Source: JAABRU01 sp050180235
GTDB lineage: Bacteria; Desulfobacterota; Desulfobacteria; Desulfobacterales; Desulfococcaceae
Direction: 5' to 3'
Assembly (NCBI GenBank): GCA_050180235.1
Contig: JBFXEJ010000003.1
Location: 1-64,000 of the forward strand
Length of the DNA stretch: 64,000 bases
Position numbers and translations under genes: made by a program. This document shows, piece by piece, positions 50,724 to 60,144 of this stretch. The notes under the pieces are model-generated. The model did no database searches, was not told the origin of the DNA, and was given only the letters and a program-made list of their open reading frames with translations. Position 1 is the stretch's first letter. Each line of letters opens with the position of its first letter.

Positions 50724-52604
50724 ATGACATTTTCCGACACACCTGATATTTCCACCGGAGCAGCGGCTCTGGCCGCGCTTCTGCCACTGATTTCCTTTGG
50801 CATCATTATGATATTCACCCGGAGCAGACCAAAATTATCCGCGCAGATTTCCATCGGAACCATTTCTGTTTCCCTGCTGAGTGCTGTATTTCTTCTCATT
50901 CAAAACTGGGGAATGCAGCAATCCATTCAATATACAGTGGAATGGATGGCCTCCGGCTATATTTCCATTCCCATCGGAGTGCTGCTTGACCCGGTCAGTC
51001 TGCTGATGATGAACATTGTTGCTGTCATCTGTTTTCTGGTGCAGATCTATTCCCTGAGCTATATGGCGGGTGATCCGGGATTTTCCCGTTATTACGCTTG
51101 CATGTCCCTGTTTGCCTGGGCCATGATCAGCCTCACGATTTCCCCCACTCTGCTGCAACTGTATGTGTTTTGGGAACTGGTGGGACTGGCCTCTTATCTG
51201 CTTATCGGATTCTGGTTTGAAAAATTCAGTGCGAGTGAGGCAGGAAAAAAAGCCTTTGTCATGACCCGGCTGGGCGATGTGGCTTTTCTGCTGGGACTGC
51301 TGATTGTGCTGATCCATCTGGGCAATCTGAATGTGCAGGATATGAACAGCCCGGAAGTGAAAAATCATATGTCTCCCGCTCTGATTACGCTTTCTGCTTT
51401 GCTGATTTTTGGCGGCATTATCGGAAAAAGCGCGCAGTTCCCTCTCCTGACCTGGCTGCCGGACGCAATGGAAGGCCCCACTCCGGTCAGCGCTCTTCTT
51501 CATTCTGCCACAATGGTTGCAGCAGGAGTCTATCTTTTTGCACGCCTTTTCCCCTTTTTCAGCCTTTCGCCTACGGCCATGACAATTTGCCTGTGTATCG
51601 GCACGATCAGTATGCTCCTGGCCTCCACAATGGCAATGGTTGCCCGTGACATCAAACAGGTCTGGGCATATTCCACCATCAGTCAGCTCGGTTTTATGAT
51701 TATGGGACTGGCAGCCGGAGGATATTTTGCAGGCGTTTTCCATCTCACGACCCACGCGGGATTCAAGGCTTTGCTCTTTCTTTGCTCCGGCGTTTTTATT
51801 CACGCATTTCACAGCAATGATATGTTTGAGATTGGAAAACAGGGCGGACGGAGCCTGAAAACTCCGATGATCTGCATGACCATAGCCGCAGCCGCGCTGT
51901 GCGGTCTCCCGCCTTTTTCCGGATTTTTCAGCAAAGAGGCCATTCTGGGCGTTTTGGCGGAACAGAAAAATCCCATCTGGGTGACAGCCGGGCTGGCCGG
52001 TGCATTTCTCACAACTTATTATACGTTCCGGCTGATTTTCATTATCCTGTTTCCGAAAAAAGACACACATTCCGCTCACCATGAATCACATGAAAATCAC
52101 GAAGAACAAGGATACTGGTTTATGGGCATTCCCCTGATTATCCTTGCCACAATTACCGTGATTCTGGGATTTTCCGATCTTTCTATGGAGCATTTTCTCA
52201 CATACGGCAAACATCACATTGGAGAACACCACAGTTGGCTGCCGGTTGCAGCGCTGAGTCTGGCTTTTGGAGCAATAGTGCTGGCCTGGCTTGAATTCGG
52301 ACGCCGAGGCTCGTCCCAAATTGGTTTTGCTGAAAGGATAGAACCTATGCGGGATTTGTTTGCCAACCGCTGGTATATGGATCATTTTTGGAGATGGTTT
52401 CTGGATACCGTTATTTACAAAGGCATTTCTGTCTCCTGCATGAACAGTGACAACAAAATCATTGATGGCGGTGTGGACGGGCTGGGCCGTGGAACTGTGG
52501 AAGGCGGGAAAATTCTTGCAGATCTCCACCTGAGTATGATACAGTACCGCCTGATGGTCATGTTTGCAGTGATATTTTTTCTGGCTCTGTATTTCTTTTT
52601 ATAA
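50724..52604 (+). CDS. nuoL: NADH-quinone oxidoreductase subunit L
   Basis: 626 residues, normal for NuoL. Antiporter-like core: LQLYVFWELVGLASYLLIGF with the essential Glu, FGGIIGKSAQFPLLTWLPDA then MEGPTPVSALLHSATMVAAG, TTHAGFKALLFLCSG. The long C-terminal lateral helix region is present (WYMDHFWRWF...). ATG at 50724. It pumps protons in the distal membrane arm of complex I. Confidence 0.95.
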   Translation: MTFSDTPDISTGAAALAALLPLISFGIIMIFTRSRPKLSAQISIGTISVSLLSAVFLLIQNWGMQQSIQYTVEWMASGYISIPIGVLLDPVSLLMMNIVAVICFLVQIYSLSYMAGDPGFSRYYACMSLFAWAMISLTISPTLLQLYVFWELVGLASYLLIGFWFEKFSASEAGKKAFVMTRLGDVAFLLGLLIVLIHLGNLNVQDMNSPEVKNHMSPALITLSALLIFGGIIGKSAQFPLLTWLPDAMEGPTPVSALLHSATMVAAGVYLFARLFPFFSLSPTAMTICLCIGTISMLLASTMAMVARDIKQVWAYSTISQLGFMIMGLAAGGYFAGVFHLTTHAGFKALLFLCSGVFIHAFHSNDMFEIGKQGGRSLKTPMICMTIAAAALCGLPPFSGFFSKEAILGVLAEQKNPIWVTAGLAGAFLTTYYTFRLIFIILFPKKDTHSAHHESHENHEEQGYWFMGIPLIILATITVILGFSDLSMEHFLTYGKHHIGEHHSWLPVAALSLAFGAIVLAWLEFGRRGSSQIGFAERIEPMRDLFANRWYMDHFWRWFLDTVIYKGISVSCMNSDNKIIDGGVDGLGRGTVEGGKILADLHLSMIQYRLMVMFAVIFFLALYFFL

Positions 52605-52696
52605 GCAGATTCTGCCAATAGTGCAGGCAACACAAGTATTGCCTCTGACCGAATATTTTGAATTTAACAATCCGAACTTCAAAGGAGTTTTTATAA

Positions 52697-52885
52697 ATGC
52701 AAACAATAATCATTAATATTAATAATGATATATTGGCAGACAAGGTGGCATGGCTTCTGGATCATTTTAAAAACGAAGGATTGGAAATTATATCAAGAGA
52801 AGATATGGATGATTTGAAATTATTAAAAAACACAAGAAATGAAGCATCCATACCTTTTGATGAGTATTTGAAAAATGAAAATTAA
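52697..52885 (+). CDS. Antitoxin of a RelE/ParE-type pair
   Basis: 62 residues: MQTIIININNDILADKVAWL, FKNEGLEIISREDMDDLKLL, SIPFDEYLKNEN. A strand followed by helices, as in RelB/Phd-like antitoxins; FDEYL is a common tail. Preceded by AAAGGAGTTTTTATAA. Overlaps the toxin gene by 11 bp. Confidence 0.78.
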   Translation: MQTIIININNDILADKVAWLLDHFKNEGLEIISREDMDDLKLLKNTRNEASIPFDEYLKNEN

Positions 52886-53120
52886 CATTCGCACAAGTGC
52901 TATCAGAGATTTGAAAAAAATTGATCATAAAGACAAAGAAAGGATTCATTCAGAAATATTGGAACTGAAAAAATTTCCGGCTGTATCAAACATAAAAAAA
53001 CTTACAAATTTTGGACATTCATACCGTTTCAGAGTGGGGGATTACAGAATTCTGTTAGATGTGTCGGAAGATATAATTGAGATAGGCAGAATATTGCATC
53101 GAAAAGATAGTTACAAATAA
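52875..53120 (+). CDS. RelE/ParE-family toxin
   Basis: 81 residues. IRTSAIRDLKKIDHKDKERI, KFPAVSNIKKLTNFGHSYRF, RVGDYRILLDVSEDIIEIGR then ILHRKDSYK: complete RelE fold with the YRFRVGDYRI and HRKDSY motifs. RelE-type toxins cut mRNA at the ribosome. Third toxin-type gene inside the nuo series; very AT-rich relative to nuoL and nuoM. Confidence 0.88.
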   Translation: MKINIRTSAIRDLKKIDHKDKERIHSEILELKKFPAVSNIKKLTNFGHSYRFRVGDYRILLDVSEDIIEIGRILHRKDSYK

Positions 53121-53245
53121 AAAATAAACATCTATATTTTTAAACTAAGCAAATTTATGGCTTCTGTGTTCCTGATTGTAAAACGGCTGAATTCTGTGAT
53201 AACAAATTACTGTTCACTGATAACTGATAATTGAGGTAACTATAT

Positions 53246-54724
53246 ATGCACATGCAGTTTGCAAATTTTCCGTATCTGACAGCCATACTTATCAGTTGTG
53301 TGGCGGGTCTGCTGATTATCCTTTTTCTACCCCCGGAAAGACAGAAGGCCGTAAAGCAGGTCAGTGCTGTCTGTTCCGGAATTACCCTGATTCTGTCTCT
53401 GTATCTTTTCATTGCGTATGACAAGGCACAGGGCGGATTGCAGTTTGTGGAGAAAATCTCCTGGGTTCCTTCTATGGGCATTACCTATTTCAATGCAGTG
53501 GACGGTTTCAGCCTGCCCATGCTGCTGCTGACCGGTATTGTTTTTTTTACTGCCGTGCTGACCATGTGGGAACTGGAATACAGGGTAAAAGAGTTTTTTG
53601 CACTGATATTTCTGCTGGTGCTCGGTGTGTTCGGCATGTTTATGGCCATGGACCTTTTCTTCATCTTTGTATGGTATGATGTTTCCCTTTTCCCAATGTA
53701 TCTGCTGATTGCCATCTGGGGCAGTACACGCAAAGAATACGGAGCCATGAAACTGACTCTGTATCTGCTGGCCGGAAGTGCGCTGATTCTGCCGGGCATT
53801 GTCTATCTGGTCGTGAAATCCGGACTGAACACCTTTGATCTGGTGGAACTTGTGCATATGGCGAACTTCACACCTTTTCAGCAGAAACTGGCTTTTTTCC
53901 TTTTTTATATCGGATTCGGCATTCTCGCGGGTTTATGGCCTTTTCATACCTGGTCACCGGTGGGACATGTGGCCGCTCCCACAGCAGTAAGCATGATTCA
54001 TGCCGGAGTGCTGATGAAAATCGGGGCATTCGGCGTTTTGCGTGTAGGCATGTATCTCTGTCCTGAAGGATGGATATTCTGGTCTCCGCTTATGGCCTTT
54101 CTTGCAACTGTGGGTATAGTTTACGGCGCATTCGCGGGTCTCAGTCAGAAAGATGTGAAATACTGCATCGGATATTCCAGTGTGTCCCATATGGGAATTG
54201 TGGGGCTGGGACTGGCAACTGTGACATTGGACGGTCTTAACGGTGCGGTTTTTCAGATGTTCGCGCACGGTGTGATGACTGCGCTTTTCTTTTCCTCGGT
54301 CGGTTATATTTATGACAGAACCCATACCAAAATCATTGCGGAACTAGGCGGGCTGGCAAAAATTATGCCGGTGGCATCGGGTTATTTCATCATTGCCGCG
54401 CTGACCGGCATCGGTGTACCCTGTCTGGCAAGTTTCTGGGCGGAACTCACGGTATTCATTGCCGCATTCCGCACCTTTCCGGTTTACGGAACCTTTGCCA
54501 TATGCGGGCTTGTGATCAGTGCGCTGTTCATGCTGCGGGTGGTGCAGAAAACCTGTTTCGGTCCCAAAAATGAAAAATTCGCGCATCTTCAGGATGTCAC
54601 TCTGGGTCAGGGGATTCCCCGCATCATTCTGGTTTCGGTCATTGTTCTTTTCGGTCTTTTCCCGTCACTCATGTTTGACATGATTCAGACGGCCTCAATT
54701 CCTTTTATAGGCAGGTTGCCATGA
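53246..54724 (+). CDS. nuoM: NADH-quinone oxidoreductase subunit M
   Basis: 492 residues, about 14 helices. Signature parts: GLWPFHTWSPVGHVAAPTAV, SMIHAGVLMKIGAFGVLRV, GYSSVSHMGIVGLG. The conserved helix-5 Glu of NuoM appears to be Asp here (FVWYDVSLFPMYLLIAIWG, aligned through PMY). Proton-pumping antiporter-like subunit. Preceded by a short GTTCACTGATAACTG repeat; overlaps nuoN by four bases. Confidence 0.95.
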   Translation: MHMQFANFPYLTAILISCVAGLLIILFLPPERQKAVKQVSAVCSGITLILSLYLFIAYDKAQGGLQFVEKISWVPSMGITYFNAVDGFSLPMLLLTGIVFFTAVLTMWELEYRVKEFFALIFLLVLGVFGMFMAMDLFFIFVWYDVSLFPMYLLIAIWGSTRKEYGAMKLTLYLLAGSALILPGIVYLVVKSGLNTFDLVELVHMANFTPFQQKLAFFLFYIGFGILAGLWPFHTWSPVGHVAAPTAVSMIHAGVLMKIGAFGVLRVGMYLCPEGWIFWSPLMAFLATVGIVYGAFAGLSQKDVKYCIGYSSVSHMGIVGLGLATVTLDGLNGAVFQMFAHGVMTALFFSSVGYIYDRTHTKIIAELGGLAKIMPVASGYFIIAALTGIGVPCLASFWAELTVFIAAFRTFPVYGTFAICGLVISALFMLRVVQKTCFGPKNEKFAHLQDVTLGQGIPRIILVSVIVLFGLFPSLMFDMIQTASIPFIGRLP

Positions 54725-56133
54725 TTCATCCCTTTGCTCCTGAACTTTACTGTCTTACTGTTTCGCTGCTTTTTCTCTGCTTTTCCCTGGCCCGGCCGGA
54801 TGCAAAGCGGGATTATTACATAGCCCTGATCCTCTCTGCCATTGGTGTGGCTTTATGCCTGACCTCGGTTCATGCAGAAGGGGAACTGTTTTCCGGCACA
54901 TACCGGGCAGATCTCTTTTCCCAGGTTTTCAAGTCCATGCTTTTCATGGGACTTTTTCTGGTTATCTGCCTCTGCACGGAACTTAAAGGGGTAAAAGAGG
55001 AACGGCATCCGGAATTTTACATGCTGCTGTGGGTCAGCACCCTTTCCATGATGCTGCTGGTCAGCAATGTTCACCTGCTGACCATTTATGCGGCACTGGA
55101 ACTGTCCAGTTATTCCCTGTATATTCTGGTATTTTTGCGCAAAGATCGGGATTACAGCGTAAAATCCGGTCTGAAATATTTCTTCATCGGTGCATCCGCA
55201 TCCGCGCTGATGCTTTTCGGTCTGGCGCTGCTTTATGGTGCTACAGGAACCGCTTATGTGCGGGAACTGGCTGAAAAGATTCCCGGAATTATCCACCGTC
55301 CTGATGTGATGGTGGGAATGCTTTTGATTCTCTGCGGCTTCTTTTTCAAACTGGCCCTGTTTCCCTTTCATTTCTGGGCTCCGGAAGTCTATGAGGGCGC
55401 GGCCAATCAGGCTGGAGCCTATATTTCCACAGTTTCCAAAGTTGCTGCCATAGCGATTCTCCTGCGGATTGTTTCCCTGACATCCGGGGGCAGTGAGCAG
55501 CTTGTTCATATTCTGGTCGTGCTTTCCATTGTTTCCATGACAGTGGGCAATCTGTGCGCGATAGCGCAGAAGGATTTGAAACGGCTGCTGGCTTTTTCCA
55601 GCATTGCACACGCAGGATATGTTCTCATCGGCATACTCAGCATGAATCCGGCAGGTTATGCCAGTGCAGTTTTCTATGCCCTGACGGTTCTGGTTCTCAA
55701 ATTCACCTGCTTTCTGGTGGTCATCAAAGTGGCATCCGAGGGACAGAATCTGAAAGTGGAGCAGCTCGCGGGTCTGCACAAAAGATCGCCTCTGCTGGCA
55801 ATGGCTTTGATGATGGCCCTGTTCGGACTGGCAGGAATTCCGCCAACCATCGGTTTTACCGGAAAACTCCTGCTCTTTACCGCTGCCATGCAGAAAGGCC
55901 ATTTAATGCTGCTCTTTATTGCCATGTTCAATGTGGTGATTTCCCTGTATTACTACCTGCTGGTGGTGAAAGCAGCGTATCTCACGGAACCTGCCGAAGA
56001 TTTGCCTGCATTGCAGATTTCCCCGCAGATGAAATTTCTCACAGCCGCATTGGTTGCAGTCACTGTGCTTGCGGGATTCTGGCCGGCATATCTTATTGAT
56101 CTGGCACATGCAGCGGCCGGTGCGCTGATGTAA
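54721..56133 (+). CDS. nuoN: NADH-quinone oxidoreductase subunit N
   Basis: 470 residues. LTIYAALELSSYSLYILVFL with the conserved Glu, KSGLKYFFIGASASALMLFG, FKLALFPFHFWAPEVYEGAA, AFSSIAHAGYVLIG and GIPPTIGFTGKLLLF are NuoN hallmarks. ATGA overlap with nuoM. Last gene of the cluster; a repeat-rich gap follows. Confidence 0.95.
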   Translation: MIHPFAPELYCLTVSLLFLCFSLARPDAKRDYYIALILSAIGVALCLTSVHAEGELFSGTYRADLFSQVFKSMLFMGLFLVICLCTELKGVKEERHPEFYMLLWVSTLSMMLLVSNVHLLTIYAALELSSYSLYILVFLRKDRDYSVKSGLKYFFIGASASALMLFGLALLYGATGTAYVRELAEKIPGIIHRPDVMVGMLLILCGFFFKLALFPFHFWAPEVYEGAANQAGAYISTVSKVAAIAILLRIVSLTSGGSEQLVHILVVLSIVSMTVGNLCAIAQKDLKRLLAFSSIAHAGYVLIGILSMNPAGYASAVFYALTVLVLKFTCFLVVIKVASEGQNLKVEQLAGLHKRSPLLAMALMMALFGLAGIPPTIGFTGKLLLFTAAMQKGHLMLLFIAMFNVVISLYYYLLVVKAAYLTEPAEDLPALQISPQMKFLTAALVAVTVLAGFWPAYLIDLAHAAAGALM

Positions 56134-56677
56134 TGCTTTGTTTTAACTGTATAGGAGTTAAGCAGTTGTTTTTTCAGGTATCTGATTTTTAAAGAACCGG
56201 TTTTGTGCAGTGCAGCATTTGCTTCCATAAAAATCAGCAGGTTAAAATTGAACTGGGTAACTCCTACTGTATTCAGGGATTTGAAAATTGCTGATATACC
56301 GGTTTTGGGTTTCGAGTTCAGGCTTCAGTGTTTTTGTTTTCCTGACACCTGAACCCGGCGGTATGTTAAAAATTTTCAGTTCCCTTAACTGATTTTTTAC
56401 CGCAGAGTTTTCACAGAGTAATACCAAATCGCTGCTGAAAATATCTTCTGAAAAAAACAATATTTTGTAATCAAACAGAAAAACTGACTGTATTGTATAA
56501 AGTCAATGGCGAATTGGTATAACGCAGAGTTTTTTCTTCCCGAAATAAAAATGAACCATTTTGGCTCATTACCGATTTTTTTTGGGTAAAATTTTGAAAA
56601 GCATTTATTCAAAGCAGTTTCAATTTTCCCAAATTCAAAATATTATCTTAAATTACATTTTAAAGGAGATATGTAAT
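56134..56677. other. Repeat-containing intergenic region after nuoN
   Basis: 544 bp without a gene. It contains a CGCAGAGTTTTCACAGAGT simple repeat that is split by a family III element (56422-56519) and resumes after it. I see no clear terminator; the rest is AT-rich and unremarkable. Confidence 0.6.
56422..56519. repeat. Family III element, 98-bp copy
   Basis: Ends TACCAAATCGCTGCTGAAAA and the complement of TACCAATTCGCCATTGAC; TAA at 56419-56421 and 56520-56522. Inserted in a CGCAGAG/CACAGAG repeat, which continues on both sides. Confidence 0.82.
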
Positions 56678-56854
56678 ATGGCAATCAGCAAAGAATTTCT
56701 GGATATTCTGGCATGTCCCAAATGCAAGGGGGATCTTTATCTCAATGAGTCCGGAGACGGACTGATCTGCAAAAAATGCAGACTGGTGTATGAAATCAGA
56801 GACAATATACCCATCATGCTCATTGATGATGCAAAACCTCTGAAAGATTCATAA
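56678..56854 (+). CDS. Trm112-family zinc protein
   Basis: 58 residues. FLDILACPKCKGDLYLNESG then GLICKKCRLVYEIRDNIPIM: two CxxC pairs for zinc, the bacterial YcaR/Trm112 pattern. Often an activator or partner of methyltransferases. Strong ribosome site AAAGGAGATATGTAAT. Three bases before the DUF4416 gene. Confidence 0.92.
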   Translation: MAISKEFLDILACPKCKGDLYLNESGDGLICKKCRLVYEIRDNIPIMLIDDAKPLKDS

Positions 56855-56857
56855 ACC

Positions 56858-57421
56858 ATGAGTACTCCGCGTCCGCCCCAGCCAGCCAAACTTGTCATCG
56901 GGCTTTTCATGCAGGACAAGGATCTGTTCAAACCGGTCGGAGAGGAACTGTCCGCCAAATTTGGGCCTCCGGACATGATCAGTCCCTGGCTGGATTTTGA
57001 TTATACAGATTATTATGCAAGGGAAATGGGAGATTCGCTGTTCCGGCGGATGCTGAGTTTCAGGGAACTGATTGGCCAGGATCATCTGCCGGACATCAAA
57101 TGGTTTGCATATGAACTGGAAAAGAAGTATATGCAGGATGGCAGCCGGAGGGTGAACATTGATCCGGGCTACCTGCTTCCGGAACGATTTGTGCTGGCCA
57201 CCGGCAAAAATTTCACCCACAGGATTTATATCGGCAGGGAAGTATATGCAGACCTCACCCTGATATACACCAAAGGGAATTTTCAGACTCTGCCCTGGAC
57301 CTATCCGGATTACGCAGATGAGAAGATGCTTGATTTTCTCCGGCAGGTGCGTAACCGTTATATTTATGAAATGAAAGCGAAAAAACATGATCAGAAGCAT
57401 GACAGCATTTGCAAGGGCTGA
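56858..57421 (+). CDS. DUF4416-family protein
   Basis: 187 residues. KLVIGLFMQDKDLFKPVGEE, DFDYTDYYAREMGDSLFRRM, RRVNIDPGYLLPERFVLATG, YTKGNFQTLPWTYPDYADEK match DUF4416 along its length. Function unknown; it is common in Desulfobacterota beside yicC, as here. Its 3' end overlaps yicC by 35 bp. Confidence 0.9.
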   Translation: MSTPRPPQPAKLVIGLFMQDKDLFKPVGEELSAKFGPPDMISPWLDFDYTDYYAREMGDSLFRRMLSFRELIGQDHLPDIKWFAYELEKKYMQDGSRRVNIDPGYLLPERFVLATGKNFTHRIYIGREVYADLTLIYTKGNFQTLPWTYPDYADEKMLDFLRQVRNRYIYEMKAKKHDQKHDSICKG

Positions 57422-58268
57422 AAAAACTGAGGGAAATCTGACGGTTTCGGCAGAAATCCGATCCTACAACAGCCGTTATCTGGACCTTACACTCCGGATT
57501 CCCCAGGCATTTCAGTCTTTGGAAGACAAAATCAAAACCTTGGTTTCCGAAAGAACAGCAAGAGGCCGGGTGGAATTGAAACTGCAGGTTCAGGATATCT
57601 CTGAAACCTCATGCGCGTATGAGATTGACGAAAACAAAGCTGCGGCCTATTACAGGGCATTGTCAGAACTCAAAGAACGCTTTGCCATTGAACGCCCTAT
57701 TTCCATAGAGGATCTCAGCCGTGTAAACGGTATTATCAGACCTTCGGAAACAGAGACGGACACGGAAGCATCCTGGGGACTGATAAAAACATGTCTTGAG
57801 GAAGCTCTCAGCAGTCTGGATTCCATGCGGAAAACAGAAGGATCTTTTATTGCGCAGGATTTTGCAAAACGCATGGATTATATTGAGGCTGCCATAGAAA
57901 ATATTGCAGCCGCGTCAGACGGACTGCCGGCCCATTACCAGGAACGTCTGAAAGCACGCATTTCAACACTGACCCAGGGAATTGTGGACATTGATCCGGC
58001 CCGGATTGCCCAGGAAGCGGCATTTCTGGCAGATCGCAGCGATATTTCCGAGGAGATCGTCCGGGCAGGCAGCCATGTGAAACAGTTCCGGGCTATCATG
58101 TTCTCAGATGAGTCCGCAGGAAGAAAACTCAATTTTCTGCTGCAGGAATTCAACAGGGAATTCAACACGATGGGATCAAAAACCGGAAATGCGGATGTTT
58201 CCCATATGATTGTTGAACTCAAATCCGAACTGGAAAAAATCCGGGAACAGGTCCAAAACGTGGAATAA
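57387..58268 (+). CDS. yicC: YicC-family endoribonuclease
   Basis: 293 residues. MIRSMTAFARAEKTEGNLTV, EIRSYNSRYLDLTLRIPQAF, RGRVELKLQVQ; C-terminal DUF1732 part with EAAFLADRSDISEEIVRAGS and NFLLQEFNREFNTMGSKTGN. YicC proteins have been shown to be RNases in E. coli. Start ATG at 57387, inside the previous gene. Followed by remA-gmk after a repeat stretch, the usual cluster. Confidence 0.93.
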   Translation: MIRSMTAFARAEKTEGNLTVSAEIRSYNSRYLDLTLRIPQAFQSLEDKIKTLVSERTARGRVELKLQVQDISETSCAYEIDENKAAAYYRALSELKERFAIERPISIEDLSRVNGIIRPSETETDTEASWGLIKTCLEEALSSLDSMRKTEGSFIAQDFAKRMDYIEAAIENIAAASDGLPAHYQERLKARISTLTQGIVDIDPARIAQEAAFLADRSDISEEIVRAGSHVKQFRAIMFSDESAGRKLNFLLQEFNREFNTMGSKTGNADVSHMIVELKSELEKIREQVQNVE

Positions 58269-58550
58269 TGGTCAGTGAACAGTTATCAGTTATCAGGAAA
58301 AAACAGATATGAATAAAGAATATGAAATCTGAACATCTTGACGCATGACAGTGGTAAGGGATTTTCCAAAAAATAAAGTATCCGTTTTTTCAGCATGGTG
58401 TCGGGTTACGCTTCGCTAACCCGATCTACTTTGGGTAAATTATTTTGTTTGAACTCCCTAACTGATAATTGGCAACTGTTCACTGATAACTGATAACTGA
58501 TAACTGATAACTGTTCACTGACAACTGATAACTGAAAACTGAAAACCGGA
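58269..58550. repeat. Simple-repeat and hairpin region before remA
   Basis: GTGAACAGTTATCAGTTATC at 58272; a TCGGGTTACGCTTCGCTAAC plus CCGA hairpin near 58400-58423, related to the in-gene GWVERSETQ-coding repeats; then about eight units of ACTGATAACTG up to 58545. It ends a few bases before the remA ribosome site (GGAGGAAAT). Confidence 0.75.
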
Positions 58551-58556
58551 GGAAAT

Positions 58557-58829
58557 ATGGAGCAGGTTCTGCTGAATATCGGTTTTGGAAGCACTGTGGT
58601 GGCTGACCGTGTAGTGGCCATTGTCTCGCCCAATTCCGCTCCCATGAAAAGACTGAAAGATGAGGCAAAAGATGAAAAGCGTATGATTGATGCGACACAT
58701 GGACGCAGAACCCGTTCGATTATTGTAATGGACAGCAACCATATCGTTCTTTCAGCCATACAGGCAGAAACGATTTCACAGCGGTTCACATCCGCCAGCA
58801 GGGACGCAAAAGAAGAACAGATTTCATGA
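58557..58829 (+). CDS. remA: RemA-like (DUF370) regulatory protein
   Basis: 90 residues. LLNIGFGSTVVADRVVAIVS, SAPMKRLKDEAKDEKRMIDA, THGRRTRSIIVMDSNHIVLS: DUF370/RemA throughout. RemA activates biofilm-matrix genes in Bacillus; its role in Desulfobacterota is unknown. ATGA overlap with gmk. Ribosome site GGAGGAAAT. Confidence 0.92.
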   Translation: MEQVLLNIGFGSTVVADRVVAIVSPNSAPMKRLKDEAKDEKRMIDATHGRRTRSIIVMDSNHIVLSAIQAETISQRFTSASRDAKEEQIS

Positions 58830-59422
58830 TATCCGCATCAGAAAAAAGCAAAAAAGGCATTCTTTTTATTGTCTCAGCGCCTTCCGGAGCCGGAAAAACG
58901 ACCATGTGTCATGCTGTGCTTAAGCATTTCAGGGATATCCGCTATTCCGTATCCTACACCACACGCCCGCCCAGAGGCAGTGAAATTCACGGCAAAGATT
59001 ATTATTTTATCAGCAAAGAGGAATTTGTAAAAGGCATTGCATCCGGCAGATGGGCAGAATGGGCAGAAGTGCATGGCAATTATTACGGAACATCCTCGGA
59101 ACTGCTGGATCAGACGCTGGCCTCAGGTACAGATATGCTGCTGGATATTGATGTGCAGGGAACCGAAAAAATACTCAGACGCTATCCGGACGCTGTTACC
59201 GTGTTCATTATGCCCCCCTGTTTTGAGGAGCTCCGCATCAGGATGGAAAGCAGAGGCACGGACAGCCCGGAAGTCATTGCCAGACGGGTGGAAAACGCGA
59301 AAGGGGAAATTGCGCGCAAAGACAGTTACCGGCATATCATTGTCAATGACAATCTGCCCGAGGCCACAGCCCGGCTGATTTCCGTGATGGAAAAATTCCG
59401 CAGGGTAAAGGAATTGAAATGA
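58826..59422 (+). CDS. gmk: Guanylate kinase
   Basis: 198 residues. P-loop SAPSGAGKTT at ~16-25; GMP site SVSYTTRPPRGSEIHGKDYY; LLDIDVQGTEKI and MPPCFEELRIRMESRGTDS. Phosphorylates GMP to GDP. Four-base overlaps on both sides. Confidence 0.96.
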   Translation: MISASEKSKKGILFIVSAPSGAGKTTMCHAVLKHFRDIRYSVSYTTRPPRGSEIHGKDYYFISKEEFVKGIASGRWAEWAEVHGNYYGTSSELLDQTLASGTDMLLDIDVQGTEKILRRYPDAVTVFIMPPCFEELRIRMESRGTDSPEVIARRVENAKGEIARKDSYRHIIVNDNLPEATARLISVMEKFRRVKELK

Positions 59423-60144
59423 AAACAGAAATCCTTTTCGGGCTTCATTCTGTTCTGGAAGCCATGCGCGCGGGCCGGAGGCGGATTTTTGAGATTTATA
59501 TGTGCAAAGATCGGCCTTCCCCCCGGATTGCGGATATAAGAGCACTTGCGGAAAATCTGCATATACCCATAAGACAGGTGAATTACAGAGAACTGGGCTC
59601 CATGTGCGGTTCTGAATTTCATCAGGGCATCGGGGCAAAGGCACAGTTATATCCTCTGGCGGATTTTTCCGATCTGCCGGAAAAACCCGCCCCCTTTTTT
59701 CTGCTTGCGGACAGCATATCCGACACCCATAATCTGGGCGCACTGATCCGCACAGCCTTATGCGCGGGTGTGGATGGCGTGATTATTCCCAAAGACCGTG
59801 CAGCTTCACCGCTACCATCCGTATCCAGGGCATCAGCGGGAGCGCTGGAGCATATGCCTGTGGTACAGGTCGCGAATCTGGTGAACTTCATAAAAGAATT
59901 AAAGGAAAAGGGAATATGGGTTGCAGGAATGGCCGCAGATGCGGATCAGTCCCTGTTTGAAAGCGATCTGACCGGGCCTCTGGCCATTGTCATCGGCGGA
60001 GAGGAAAAGGGAATCCGTCCTTTGGTACGAAAACACTGCGATTTTCTCATCCGCATTCCCCAGGAGGGTCTGATTGATTCCCTGAACGCGTCCGTGGCAG
60101 GCGCAGTTGTTATGTATGAGGCATACCGGCAGAGAACGCTGTAA
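59419..60144 (+). CDS. rlmB: 23S rRNA (guanosine-2'-O)-methyltransferase, RlmB type
   Basis: 241 residues. N-terminal substrate domain (FGLHSVLEAMRAGRRRIFEI) and C-terminal SPOUT fold: DSISDTHNLGALIRTALCAG, IVIGGEEKGIRPLV, RIPQEGLIDSLNASVAGAVV. Motifs fit RlmB (Gm2251); other TrmH-like 2'-O-methylases cannot be fully excluded. Coupled to gmk by a four-base overlap. Confidence 0.9.
   Translation: MKTEILFGLHSVLEAMRAGRRRIFEIYMCKDRPSPRIADIRALAENLHIPIRQVNYRELGSMCGSEFHQGIGAKAQLYPLADFSDLPEKPAPFFLLADSISDTHNLGALIRTALCAGVDGVIIPKDRAASPLPSVSRASAGALEHMPVVQVANLVNFIKELKEKGIWVAGMAADADQSLFESDLTGPLAIVIGGEEKGIRPLVRKHCDFLIRIPQEGLIDSLNASVAGAVVMYEAYRQRTL

Noticed and set aside
50835..52082. Long antisense frame (415 codons) in nuoL
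   Set aside because: Shadow of a membrane-protein gene; composition typical of antisense translation. Similar shadows at 10157-11323 and 54853-55902 were dismissed.
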